The notes under the pieces are model-generated. The model made no database searches. It was not told where the DNA came from and saw nothing but the letters and a program-made list of their open reading frames with translations. From positions 1-64,000 of the forward strand of contig JAKQVC010000194.1 in NCBI GenBank assembly GCA_029571985.1: 64,000 bases of DNA, in the 5' to 3' direction. Made by a program: the position numbers and the translations under genes. Below, piece by piece: positions 28,305-36,280 of the stretch (positions within the stretch are counted from its first letter, which is position 1; each line of letters starts with the position of its first letter). This DNA is from Bacteroidota bacterium (GTDB lineage Bacteria; Bacteroidota; Bacteroidia; Chitinophagales; BACL12).

Positions 28305-28443
28305 AACCAGCCCCATCGGGACGACACATTCACTATCAAGCCATAGCCGCGTCTTATAACCTCCAACCAGCCCCAGGGGGGCGACACATCCACTAACAGG
28401 ACTATACAGCAATAAAAAACAGCCCCATCGGGGCGACACAACG
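28305..28443. repeat. Three degenerate GC-hairpin repeats
   Basis: AACCAGCCCCATCGGGACGA at 28305, AACCAGCCCCAGGGGGGCGA at 28365 and AAACAGCCCCATCGGGGCGA at 28418 share CAGCCCC(N3)GGGGCGACACA. GCCCC pairs with GGGGC around a 3-base loop. The spacing is 60 and 53 bases. The rest of 27805-28640 holds no gene that I can support. Confidence 0.8.
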
Positions 28444-28640
28444 GCCCTTGTGAAACTACCCCGTCTATCGCAACCAAACTTTGCGGTCACATGTGAAGCA
28501 GAATTATTTATTGGTTACGAACCACTTTACCATATCAATGCAATCACAGTATTTAATCCCCTTAAGTACATTATGGAAATAATTTGGCCAAAAAGCGGAA
28601 CTTTGCAACGGGCATACCTTTTAGTGTGTCTGTGCCGTTA

Positions 28641-29801
28641 ATGATGGAACTATTCCGCATGTTTGACAGTCGAGGGGGTGCCCGTGTGTTGTCGCCGAAA
28701 AGGTTGGTAACCGTTTTTTTCGTCTTGGTTTGTTTGATGAGCTTGTCTGCAAATTGCTTCGGACAAACAACTGCCGTTCCGGTAGATTCAACCCGAAAAA
28801 AAGGTAAATTTTTTCCTTCTCCCCTACTTGGATATACACCTGAAACCAAATGGTATTTCGGAGCCGGTTTTGTGTGGTATTTACCTCCATCAAAAAAATT
28901 CCCGAACAGTAACCCTTCTGTTATTAAAGCCGTTGCTGTTTATACCACCAACAAACAAATCGAAAGTAATATTAACGGAGAAAGCTGGTTCAGAAATAAT
29001 TTGTACAAACTGGATTATTCGACCAGCTACTATAAATTCCCCAATGCTTTTTATGGTATCGGAAATAATACCTTAATCAGCAACCGGGAAACGTATGGGT
29101 TTGATTTCTTCAATATTTTACTCAATGCCCAGCGACGCACACTCGGGAAATATTTTGTGGGCGGACGATTGTTTTTAGAACACACCGATATGTATGATAT
29201 CCAGCCCGGCGGGTATTTTGATTCGGTGGAGATTACAGGAGAAGACGGCGGATTAAATACCGGATTAGGGCCCTGGATTACTTATGATACACGTGATAAT
29301 ATTTATTTTCCGGTTAAAGGAATGCTAGCCAATATTTCGGCTGTTGCGCACACAAAGTATTTGGGTAGTGCTTACGATTACATGCATTATGAATTCGAAT
29401 ACAGCAAATTCATGAAAATTTTTAAAAACGATGTATTTGCTTTTAATGCCTATGTTGAATGTGTACCGGGTGATGCCCCATTTAACCGACTGGCCGAATT
29501 AGGTGGTGATAAAAATATGCGCGGCCATTTTGAAGGTAGGTATCGCGATGTGAACTATGCAACCCTGCAAGCTGAATATCGGGCCACTTTGTGGAAATAT
29601 TTTGGCTTTACCGTGTTTGGCGGAATCGGAGAAGTTGCCCATACATTTAATGATTTTTCATTGAGCGGTTTAAAGTATAGCTACGGCGTAGGCGGCCGTT
29701 TATTCATCGTACCTGAAGACAAGGTGAGCCTGCGTGTGGATTATGGTTTTGATGGAGAAGGCCATGACGGTGTATATATTACCTTCCGAGAGGCCTTTTA
29801 G
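28641..29801 (+). CDS. Outer membrane beta-barrel protein, BamA/Omp85 C-terminal type
   Basis: A protein of about 386 residues. After a signal peptide (VTVFFVLVCLMSLSANCFG) and a short linker, the rest reads as alternating beta strands of a surface-antigen (Omp85/D15-like) barrel: GYTPETKWYFGAGFVWYL, SYYKFPNAFYGIGNNT, LGPWITYDTRDNIYFPVKG, and the strand pair LGGDKNMRGHFEGRYRD, close to the family RGY/GGxxxLRGY signature. It ends in VSLRVDYGFDGEGHDGVYITFREAF with a terminal Phe, as barrel proteins do. No POTRA domains are present, so it is a stand-alone barrel, not BamA. The start could be 28641, 28644 or 28659; all are upstream of the signal. Confidence 0.82.
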   Translation: MMELFRMFDSRGGARVLSPKRLVTVFFVLVCLMSLSANCFGQTTAVPVDSTRKKGKFFPSPLLGYTPETKWYFGAGFVWYLPPSKKFPNSNPSVIKAVAVYTTNKQIESNINGESWFRNNLYKLDYSTSYYKFPNAFYGIGNNTLISNRETYGFDFFNILLNAQRRTLGKYFVGGRLFLEHTDMYDIQPGGYFDSVEITGEDGGLNTGLGPWITYDTRDNIYFPVKGMLANISAVAHTKYLGSAYDYMHYEFEYSKFMKIFKNDVFAFNAYVECVPGDAPFNRLAELGGDKNMRGHFEGRYRDVNYATLQAEYRATLWKYFGFTVFGGIGEVAHTFNDFSLSGLKYSYGVGGRLFIVPEDKVSLRVDYGFDGEGHDGVYITFREAF

Positions 29802-29877
29802 CGATTTCAGACACAACGGCACATTCCTGTGGGTGATGAGTCTGGAATTGATGTGACAATACCTTATTTTTACGGCA

Positions 29878-30630
29878 ATGCAAATAGAGTTTAACCTGTT
29901 TTACCACCTCGGAAAATTCCTGATCATGATCAGACGCATGTTTTCGCGTCCTGAACGTTGGCAAATGTTTATCCGGGAGTTTTTCCGTCAAATGGTAGAT
30001 ATCGGTGTTGGCTCAGCTTTTATTGTACTTTTAGTTTCCATTTTTATCGGTGCGGTAACAGCCGTGCAAACAGCCTATCAGTTATACGGTACACCATTTG
30101 TTCCCTCATCATATATTGGATTGATTGTACGGAATACGGTAATTTTTGAATTAGCCCCAACCTTTACTGCATTAATTCTCGCCGGAAAAGTGGGATCTAA
30201 CCTGGCATCAGAATTAGGTTCAATGCGTGTTACTGAGCAAATTGATGCTTTAGAAATCATGGGCGTGAATACAGAAAGTTATTTGATAGCCACACGGATT
30301 TTTGCCGCATTGGTTACCATTCCAATCCTGGTTGCCATTGCCAGCTTCGCAGGTATAATGGGCGGTTACGCTGCTACTGCGGCCGGCTCTTATTATAATG
30401 TTGAAGATTATGTGCAGGGCATCCGGATGTTTTTTCATCCCTTTGATGTACAGTTAATGTTTATCAAATCATTCGCCTTCTCCTTTATCGTATCCTCCAT
30501 TTCGTGCTACATGGGTTATTATGTGCAGGGAGGTAGTGTAGAAATAGGACGTGCAAGCACAAAGGCGGTAGTATATAGTTGCATTTTTGTTTTACTGGCA
30601 GATTATGTGATAGCAGAATTATTGCTGTGA
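29878..30630 (+). CDS. mlaE: MlaE-family ABC transporter permease
   Basis: A 250-residue inner membrane permease of the MlaE family, which moves phospholipids between the inner and outer membranes. The family core is clear: IFIGAVTAVQTAYQLYG, ELAPTFTALILAGKVGS, and NLASELGSMRVTEQIDALEIMG, followed by helices to the C-terminus (VEIGRASTKAVVYSCIFVLLADYVIAELLL-type end). A TATTTTTA box at 29865-29872 ends 5 bases before the ATG. The stop overlaps the start of the ATPase gene by 4 bases. No mlaD gene follows, so the substrate-binding MCE subunit must be elsewhere. Confidence 0.92.
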   Translation: MQIEFNLFYHLGKFLIMIRRMFSRPERWQMFIREFFRQMVDIGVGSAFIVLLVSIFIGAVTAVQTAYQLYGTPFVPSSYIGLIVRNTVIFELAPTFTALILAGKVGSNLASELGSMRVTEQIDALEIMGVNTESYLIATRIFAALVTIPILVAIASFAGIMGGYAATAAGSYYNVEDYVQGIRMFFHPFDVQLMFIKSFAFSFIVSSISCYMGYYVQGGSVEIGRASTKAVVYSCIFVLLADYVIAELLL

Positions 30631-31400
30631 TAGAAATCAGAAACATATCAAAATCATTTGGCGAACAGCATGTGTTACATGATGTTTCAGCCGTATTTGA
30701 ATCAGGTAAAACAAACCTGGTAATTGGCATTTCCGGATCAGGGAAAACGGTTCTGATGAAAATCATGACCGGACTTATTTCACCTGATCAAGGTGAGGTT
30801 TTTTTTAACGACCGTAGCTTCTTTGACCTGTCGAGAGCCGAACAAAAATTATTGCGCCGTGAAATCGGGATGTTGTTTCAGGGCTCTGCCTTATTTGACA
30901 GTTTAACGGTAGAAGAAAATGTGATGCTACCTTTAAATATGTTCAGTAATGCAACAGCAAAAGAAAAGCTGAACAGAGTGAATTTCTGTCTCGAACGCGT
31001 TAACCTCTCAGGCTCCAATAAAAAATATCCGGGTGAGTTATCAGGTGGCATGAAAAAACGTGTAGGTATTGCGCGAGCCATCGTTTTAAATCCAAAATAT
31101 TTATTTTGTGACGAACCGAACTCAGGGTTAGACCCACGCACTTCCATTGTTATTGATGATTTGATTATTGAAATCACCAAGGAATATAATATGACCACCA
31201 TCATCAACACGCACGACATGAACAGCGTGATGGAAATTGGTGAAAAAATTGTATTCTTATTCAAAGGCCAGAAAGACTGGGAAGGAAACAGCAGTGAAAT
31301 TCTCAGCGCAACAGATGAGAATCTGAACGCCTTTATTTTCGCATCTGACTTTTTACGCGAAGCGCGAGATGCTTTGAAAGAGAAAAAAGGGTTAATGTAA
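30627..31400 (+). CDS. mlaF: MlaF-family ABC transporter ATPase
   Basis: A 257-residue ATP-binding subunit that powers the MlaE permease. Visible are Walker A GISGSGKTVLMKIM (about residue 34), the Q-loop in LFQGSALFDSLTVEENV, the signature LSGGMKKRVGIARAI, Walker B YLFCDEPNSGLD and the switch histidine in INTHDMNSV. The start is a GTG at 30627 in a GTGA overlap with the mlaE stop; this gives the normal beginning IEIRNISKSFG, and the upstream extension in frame is only mlaE sequence. The tight overlap indicates a coupled pair. Confidence 0.93.
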   Translation: MIEIRNISKSFGEQHVLHDVSAVFESGKTNLVIGISGSGKTVLMKIMTGLISPDQGEVFFNDRSFFDLSRAEQKLLRREIGMLFQGSALFDSLTVEENVMLPLNMFSNATAKEKLNRVNFCLERVNLSGSNKKYPGELSGGMKKRVGIARAIVLNPKYLFCDEPNSGLDPRTSIVIDDLIIEITKEYNMTTIINTHDMNSVMEIGEKIVFLFKGQKDWEGNSSEILSATDENLNAFIFASDFLREARDALKEKKGLM

Positions 31401-31438
31401 TTGTAAACACATTTCTATTGGCTTTTAGAATGGTTGTT

Positions 31439-32023
31439 TTACTGCTTTTTTCCAATATCAAATGCAAGACTCACATTACACCCCATCACAAAATTAAATG
31501 TTGCAGTGGTATAGGTTTGCTCGGTAGATACAAAGGCTACTGATTCGTTAACAACCGGAATCCGTTCACTTATCCATGGAACAATAGAAATATTGGAGGC
31601 CGAATGCTTGAATGGTTTAATTTCATAACCTACTACAGGCCCCACACGAACAACCACATTATTGCTTAATTCTTGAGTAGATTTATATTCAATTTCCATT
31701 TGCTGGTAAATTGCCTCAACCCCAATAAATAAACCGGAAGGCTTGCTCAATAAGCGATAATATCCACCTTGAACAAAGTAGCTCCTGGTTTCGTAAAAAA
31801 ACTCGCTGTCCGGATTTAAAAAATCAGGTAATTCATTACGACCGCCATCCAGAAAAAATCGATTTTGACCATGCGTATATACTCCCCATACACTGAAGCC
31901 TTTGGCCATAAAGTCAAACATATCCATTTGCACCGCAATGGTTTTGACTGTAGAGTCAGTATCCGAGGCCTGTGCCGCTCGGATTCCCATAAACAGGAGT
32001 AATACTAAGAAGGTTTTTTGCAT
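31439..32023 (-). CDS. Exported beta-barrel-like protein of unknown function
   Basis: A 194-residue protein with a signal peptide (FLVLLLFMGIRAAQA) and a body of alternating hydrophobic and polar residues (GFSVWGVYTHGQNRFFLDGG, SYFVQGGYYRLLSKPSGLFIGVEAIYQQ, VVVRVGPVVGYEIKPF, FNFVMGCNVSLAFDIGKKQ). This suggests a small outer membrane barrel. I do not recognise a named family. It has its own promoter with a perfect inverted repeat inside the spacer, and the gene just upstream on the same strand encodes a Crp/Fnr regulator, so control by that regulator is a reasonable inference. Confidence 0.75.
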   Translation of the reverse strand: MQKTFLVLLLFMGIRAAQASDTDSTVKTIAVQMDMFDFMAKGFSVWGVYTHGQNRFFLDGGRNELPDFLNPDSEFFYETRSYFVQGGYYRLLSKPSGLFIGVEAIYQQMEIEYKSTQELSNNVVVRVGPVVGYEIKPFKHSASNISIVPWISERIPVVNESVAFVSTEQTYTTATFNFVMGCNVSLAFDIGKKQ

Positions 32024-32036
32024 GACAACTTTTGCA

Positions 32037-32066
32037 CAAAGTTACTTGCATGTATGCAAGCAACAA
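32037..32066 (-). promoter_or_regulatory. Promoter with candidate Crp/Fnr operator in its spacer
   Basis: On the minus strand TTG (32066-32064) and TAACTTTG (32044-32037) are 19 bases apart. The spacer holds CTTGCATGTATGCAAG at 32045-32060, an inverted repeat with 7-bp arms and 2 central bases. The regulator gene ends 20 bases upstream. A bound dimer here would block or bend the promoter. Confidence 0.65.
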
Positions 32067-32084
32067 TTTGCATTTGCAAAAAAA

Positions 32085-32651
32085 TCACTTCAACTGAGCA
32101 CGAATTTTGCTGAGTGAAGCATTGTTAATGCCAAGCCAGGAAGAGATATATTTCAACGGTATTAATTTTACCATTTCGGGTGCATTTTGCAGCATGAAAT
32201 GATACCTTTCCGTTGCATTCATCGATTGAAACATTAACATTCGGTTTGCTACCTGATTATAGGCAGATTCAAGAATGACGGTCTCGAGTTTTGCAATGGC
32301 AGGTCGTTCCGACTTCAGTTGCTCAAACTGGTCGATTCGGATGGCAAATAATACACTGGGTATTACCGTTTGCAGATGCGTTTCTAAAGGTATCTGCGAT
32401 TGTAGAAGCATTGGAAAATTTACCTCATTTGAGAAATAAAATTCGAGGGTTTGCTCCTTGTTATGAAGAATGGCGAATTTTCTGATTAAGCCATCCACCA
32501 CATAATACAATTTCTTTGAACCCATCTCCGGGCCAGAAAATACCCGATTCTTTTCTACTTCCATTTTAATGATAATGGCATCCAATGCCGATTTATCCTC
32601 GACTGGTAATTGATAAATTAAATCCTTAATTGATATAGAGGATGCAGGCAT
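32085..32651 (-). CDS. Crp/Fnr family transcriptional regulator
   Basis: A 188-residue regulator with an N-terminal cyclic-nucleotide-binding-like beta-roll (about 25-110: KKLYYVVDGLIRKFAILHN, EFYFSNEVNFP) and a C-terminal helix-turn-helix (KYISSWLGINNASLSKIRAQL). The beta-roll lacks the canonical RxSA cAMP-phosphate motif, so cAMP binding is doubtful, as in many Bacteroidota members of this family. No cysteine cluster is present to make it an Fnr-type oxygen sensor. The neighbouring gene's promoter carries a perfect palindrome that may be its target. Confidence 0.88.
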   Translation of the reverse strand: MPASSISIKDLIYQLPVEDKSALDAIIIKMEVEKNRVFSGPEMGSKKLYYVVDGLIRKFAILHNKEQTLEFYFSNEVNFPMLLQSQIPLETHLQTVIPSVLFAIRIDQFEQLKSERPAIAKLETVILESAYNQVANRMLMFQSMNATERYHFMLQNAPEMVKLIPLKYISSWLGINNASLSKIRAQLK

Positions 32652-32720
32652 AGGGTTTGCCGGAAATGATTGAATTAAGCATACAAATATGACAAGATTT
32701 CTTTACAATCAATACATGTA

Positions 32721-33506
32721 TTATAAAAATACCCGAATACCACTTTTTAGCCATAGGATTCGCTCACTTGCTTCAGGATACTTTTGTAGGACCTTCTGAG
32801 CGATGGTTTTATTCTCCTTAAAATGTGACCAGCCATGCTGATGAATAGGAATTATCTGAGCTGGTTCGAATAATTGTGCTGCCAGCAACAAGTCGTTAGA
32901 ATGCATGGTAAACCGTCCCCATCCGCTTAGGTATCTAAATTGTGCTGATCCAACATGAAAAAAAGCGATATCAATTTTAGGAAACCTGTGGTTGATGACA
33001 TGCATGCCCCTAAAAAAAACAGTATCTCCCGATATATAAATACATTTCAATTCTGGTTCAGGACATTCGATAATAAATCCTGTTACCGGTCCGCTTAAAA
33101 ATGACGGCATCCACGAAGGATGGTGTTGGGCAGGCACTGCTGTAATGCGTAATTTATTCTTATTTGGTGTATATACTGTAATTGTTTCCCAGGGTGCTAA
33201 ACCTTGTATGCGTGGCATCGCTTTTTGAGCTGCAGGTGTTGAAAGTATCATCGGGATTTTATCTGCAACTTTTCTACCCGCCTCGTCAAAATTATCTTTG
33301 TGTTGATGATGACTCAATAATAAAACATCAATATTTCCGATTTGCTCAACTGTTAGTGCAGGCATCCCTGTTTTTTTCGACCAGGCACCAAAACCATGAT
33401 GATACCATTTTCCCGGTGCATCAAATACCGGATCTGTTAATAGGCGCAACCCATCAATTTCCAATAACATGCAGGCCGTATCGATATGCGTAACAGAAAT
33501 TGGCAT
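32721..33506 (-). CDS. MBL-fold metallo-hydrolase, UlaG/NAPE-PLD type
   Basis: A 261-residue metallo-beta-lactamase-fold protein. The metal motif is LLSHHQHKDNFD, which reads HxHxDN rather than HxHxDH; the Asn version occurs in the Lactamase_B_2 branch. Further ligands appear in AQHHPSW, the ISGDTVFF Asp and the final His in IPIHQHGW. There is no signal peptide, so it should be cytosolic. The fold is certain; the substrate (phospholipid, lactone or nucleotide ester) is not. It is 2 bases from the SRPBCC gene upstream, so the two are probably co-transcribed. Confidence 0.88.
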   Translation of the reverse strand: MPISVTHIDTACMLLEIDGLRLLTDPVFDAPGKWYHHGFGAWSKKTGMPALTVEQIGNIDVLLLSHHQHKDNFDEAGRKVADKIPMILSTPAAQKAMPRIQGLAPWETITVYTPNKNKLRITAVPAQHHPSWMPSFLSGPVTGFIIECPEPELKCIYISGDTVFFRGMHVINHRFPKIDIAFFHVGSAQFRYLSGWGRFTMHSNDLLLAAQLFEPAQIIPIHQHGWSHFKENKTIAQKVLQKYPEASERILWLKSGIRVFL

Positions 33507-33508
33507 AC

Positions 33509-34030
33509 TTATTTATCAGATGCAGGATTTTCTAATCGGTTTTTAAGCGCGGCATTCATTTGGGTGAAATTCGTACACGCATCCGTGAACACTTTTTCGC
33601 CATAGTGTTTACCAAACCAGCCGCCCCAATTTTCACCTTGTGTCAATAGGGTCGTGTGCGCATCTATTTCTTCCAATTTAAAATAATGCTGCACACTAAA
33701 AAACATCCCGGCACGGCCTCCCCAGGTTAATAATTTACCAGGTTCGTAGGAAAGTACTTTTGCTTTAAAATCATGTACATCTCCATCAACCGTTTTATAG
33801 GTAACCCGTATACGGTTATTCAATGTAAGTTCGCCTTCTATGTTGAGGATATAGGTATGCCATTCCGGATAGGCTTCCACCTTCACCAACTGTTGCCAAA
33901 CACTATCAGCCGGCGCCTGGATTTGGATACTGGAAAGCACTTCCGCAGAGGTACAGGATATTTGCGCACCTGCAGAAGCGACAGCTCCCAAAACCAGCAT
34001 AAGACTGAAATAAACCCGGACAATCATCAT
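33509..34030 (-). CDS. Exported SRPBCC (START-like) domain protein
   Basis: A 173-residue protein with a signal peptide (FSLMLVLGAVASAGAQ) followed by an SRPBCC ligand-binding domain: IQIQAPADSVWQQLVKVEAYPEWHTYI is the standard opening (helix plus YPxW), then GELTLNNRIRVTY, LTWGGRAGMFFSVQHYFKLEE, and the long C-terminal helix. Such domains bind hydrophobic ligands. Export is uncommon for this fold, so a periplasmic lipid or hydrophobic carrier role is conceivable. It precedes the MBL-fold gene by 2 bases. Two adjacent ATG codons (34030 and 34027) are both possible starts. Confidence 0.85.
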   Translation of the reverse strand: MMIVRVYFSLMLVLGAVASAGAQISCTSAEVLSSIQIQAPADSVWQQLVKVEAYPEWHTYILNIEGELTLNNRIRVTYKTVDGDVHDFKAKVLSYEPGKLLTWGGRAGMFFSVQHYFKLEEIDAHTTLLTQGENWGGWFGKHYGEKVFTDACTNFTQMNAALKNRLENPASDK

Positions 34031-34220
34031 GAACCATTTGAATTGCGTATAAATTTGATGAATAAAATCGAGAGTTCAGCAGGCACTCGAATTTTTTTGT
34101 CAAATGTCATGTTTATCGATGAAACACGATTAAGTGTTACCAAGTATCTAAGGATGCACATTGATACCAACACACGCTTCTCATCAAATGCCTATTTGCA
34201 TTTAATAGCAGCCATTTTAT

Positions 34221-34922
34221 TTACCAAAGAAATGGATGATCCAATAACCCATAATAATAGAGGATATTATGCGTAGAATACAAGTCCATATGCAGGGTCA
34301 ACTGATCCATTGCCGGAAAATTTTCTTCGAAATGATCACACCTTGCTGCGCAGGAAACACATCCTGTTAAAGACGCATAAAAAAGTGCGTAATACAGTTC
34401 CATCACCTCGCCTGATATACTGTCAGGCATATTAAAAATATCTGCCCGATGGGTTGCGCTGGATAATAACTCGTTATACCTGGCTAAGGCGTAAGTGCTA
34501 TCCGCTAAAACCTCAACAGTGGCAAGATTAAAATTTGGGTTTACAGAAATACAGACACCTGAATCAATAACATGAACCATCAATTGCAAAATTTCTGTAG
34601 GAACATAAAATGAATCAACTGAAACCAAAGGTAAATTCACATAATACGAAAGTTGAAAATCAGTTTCTGATGTGCGAATAATCTGTATTCGGCTAACCAT
34701 TGGTCCGAGGTCGAAAATTTCAGTAATTGAATCTGTTGCCCCTACTATAAACATATCGTACTTTACAACAGTATCCTGAATTTGCATATGCAAGTTTATA
34801 TCAGAGGTAAGTTGCGTGTAACAACGATGAAAATTTGCATGTTGCTGTGCCTGCAAGCTAGTGACGGGTATCATCATAATACATAAGATTATTACGAGAA
34901 CCCTCAATGGCACTGAAAACAT
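34221..34922 (-). CDS. Exported protein of unknown function
   Basis: A 233-residue protein with a signal peptide (VLVIILCIMMIPVTSLQAQQ) and no family I can name. The body is helix- and strand-mixed; a SLTGCVSCAARCDHFEENFP stretch near the C-terminus carries three cysteines and a His that could form a metal or disulfide site, and the tail is aromatic (HNILYYYGLLDHPFLW). An in-frame ATG at 34979 is ruled out because a perfect -7 box (34959-34966) lies inside that extension. Single gene with its own promoter. Confidence 0.75.
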   Translation of the reverse strand: MFSVPLRVLVIILCIMMIPVTSLQAQQHANFHRCYTQLTSDINLHMQIQDTVVKYDMFIVGATDSITEIFDLGPMVSRIQIIRTSETDFQLSYYVNLPLVSVDSFYVPTEILQLMVHVIDSGVCISVNPNFNLATVEVLADSTYALARYNELLSSATHRADIFNMPDSISGEVMELYYALFYASLTGCVSCAARCDHFEENFPAMDQLTLHMDLYSTHNILYYYGLLDHPFLW

Positions 34923-34958
34923 CTGTGATATATAGTTAACCTTCAAAAGCAATGCATT

Positions 34959-34966
34959 CAAAGTTA
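34959..34966 (-). promoter_or_regulatory. -7 box fixing the start of the gene at 34922
   Basis: The minus strand reads TAACTTTG, a perfect match. It lies 36 bases before the ATG at 34922 and inside the reading frame that would begin at 34979. Confidence 0.6.
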
Positions 34967-35113
34967 GCAGGATCTTCAAAATAGACCCAGTTTGTTTCGC
35001 AAAATTCCCTGTATCTAAGCACCCCTCAATTCACTACTGTAAAACAGCTTTAGACTGATTGCGCATCCCCATCCCACACAAAATCTTTCCTTTGAAATTG
35101 AACCATTTGATTA

Positions 35114-35145
35114 TTGGCCACATTCCTATTTTCGTCTTATCTTCG
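35114..35145 (+). promoter_or_regulatory. Promoter of sucD
   Basis: TTG at 35114-35116 and TATCTTCG at 35138-35145 are 21 bases apart. The -7 box has TTCG in place of TTTG. The ATG at 35150 begins 4 bases later, so the message is likely leaderless. Confidence 0.6.
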
Positions 35146-35149
35146 CGGC

Positions 35150-36022
35150 ATGAGCGTTTTAGTAGGAAAACATACCCGTTTGGTGGTGCAGGGCTTTACA
35201 GGCAAAGAAGGCACCTTTCATGCAGAACAGATGATTGCCTATGGCACGAATGTGATTGGTGGGGTTACACCTGATAAGGGTGGTACCACACATCTCGACA
35301 GGCCGGTTTTCAATACCGTAGAAGATGCGGTTAAAAAAGAAGGCGCCAATACATCCATCATATTTGTACCGCCGGCATTTGCCGCTGACGCCATTATGGA
35401 ATCTGCTGATGCAGGTATTTCAGTGATTGTGGCTATTACCGAGGGTATTCCGGTTCAGGATATGATTCGGGTAAAATCGTACATCGCCGACCGCAACTGC
35501 ACGCTCATCGGACCAAACTGTCCGGGTATTATTACACCAGAAGAAGCAAAAGTGGGCATCATGCCCGGCTTTATACATAAAAAAGGCACTATTGGTATCG
35601 TTTCACGCTCCGGAACCTTAACGTACGAAGCGGTTGATCAGGTAACCAAGGCCGGTTTAGGTCAGAGCACCTGTATCGGTATCGGTGGCGACCCAGTTCC
35701 AGGAACAACCACACTGGATGCCGTTAAATTATTAATGGCCGACCCTGAAACCGAAGGCATTATCCTGATTGGTGAAATTGGTGGCACTATGGAAGCCAAT
35801 GCAGCTAACTGGATTAAAGAATTTGGCACTAAACCCGTAGTTGGATTTATTGCCGGTCAAACAGCACCAAAAGGCCGCACCATGGGCCATGCAGGCGCCA
35901 TCGTAGGTGGAAAAGACGATACCGCCGCCGCCAAAATGGAAATCATGCGCAATTGCGGCATCACCGTAGTAGAAAGCCCCGCCTATTTAGGAGAAACGAT
36001 GTTGAAAGCGTTGAGGGGATGA
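35150..36022 (+). CDS. sucD: Succinyl-CoA synthetase alpha subunit
   Basis: The 290-residue alpha subunit of the TCA-cycle enzyme that converts succinyl-CoA to succinate with nucleotide phosphorylation. It has the CoA-binding Rossmann region ([18 protein letters not shown]), the [21 protein letters not shown] loop and the phosphorylated active-site histidine in MGHAGAIV near residue 246. The start at 35150 gives the standard MSVLVGK beginning and follows the -7 box directly. The beta-subunit gene sucC is not adjacent, so the two subunits are expressed from separate loci here. Confidence 0.97.
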   Translation: MSVLVGKHTRLVVQGFTGKEGTFHAEQMIAYGTNVIGGVTPDKGGTTHLDRPVFNTVEDAVKKEGANTSIIFVPPAFAADAIMESADAGISVIVAITEGIPVQDMIRVKSYIADRNCTLIGPNCPGIITPEEAKVGIMPGFIHKKGTIGIVSRSGTLTYEAVDQVTKAGLGQSTCIGIGGDPVPGTTTLDAVKLLMADPETEGIILIGEIGGTMEANAANWIKEFGTKPVVGFIAGQTAPKGRTMGHAGAIVGGKDDTAAAKMEIMRNCGITVVESPAYLGETMLKALRG

Positions 36023-36023
36023 T

Positions 36024-36058
36024 TTGGTGAGTGGTGAGTAGTGAGTGGTGAGTGGTGA
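36024..36058 (+). repeat. Heptamer array, five units
   Basis: Five 7-base units in phase, consensus GTGGTGA (TTGGTGA, GTGGTGA, GTAGTGA, GTGGTGA, GTGGTGA), begin 2 bases after the sucD stop. The array stops at the 36066 hairpin element and resumes for about three units at 36115-36135 (TAGGTGA, GTAGTGA, GTGGTGG). Confidence 0.85.
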
Positions 36059-36065
36059 GAGCCTG

Positions 36066-36117
36066 CTATGAAGTGAAGCTTTTTGGAGCGCAGCGGCGAA
36101 AAGATTCTACTTCATAG
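36066..36117. repeat. Hairpin element, copy D of the structured repeat family
   Basis: CTATGAAGT (36066-36074) pairs with ACTTCATAG (36109-36117); inside, GAAGCTTTT (36075-36083) pairs with AAAAGATTC (36099-36107) except one position, and a single T (36108) is bulged. The loop is 15 bases and contains GCGCAGCGGCG. The design matches the hairpins at 57685, 58405 and 58615 but with different stem bases. It interrupts a heptamer array. The remainder of 36136-36215 shows nothing I can name. Confidence 0.8.
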
Positions 36118-36215
36118 GTGAGTAGTGAGTGGTGGAAGTGGAATGAGGAATGCTATAATGTAGACCAGTAATCAATCGCGAATAACCAGTCAAACCCACT
36201 CCAAACACCTCCAAC

Positions 36216-36271
36216 CCACTACCTGATACCTGATACTTGATACCTGATACCCACTACCTGATACTTGATAC
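36216..36271 (+). repeat. Heptamer array YTGATAC, eight units
   Basis: Eight in-phase 7-base units: six CTGATAC or TTGATAC and two CCACTAC, ending 9 bases before the fabG ATG. It occupies the place where the fabG promoter and ribosome-binding site should be. Confidence 0.85.
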
Positions 36272-36280
36272 CCAAAAAAT

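Noticed and set aside
28305-28443. CRISPR-like spacing of three repeats
   Set aside because: Copies are diverged, only three in number, each contains its own GC hairpin, and no cas gene is in the window.
33773-34276. Plus-strand frame of 167 codons opposite the SRPBCC gene
   Set aside because: It is a shadow of a well-supported gene and matches no family.
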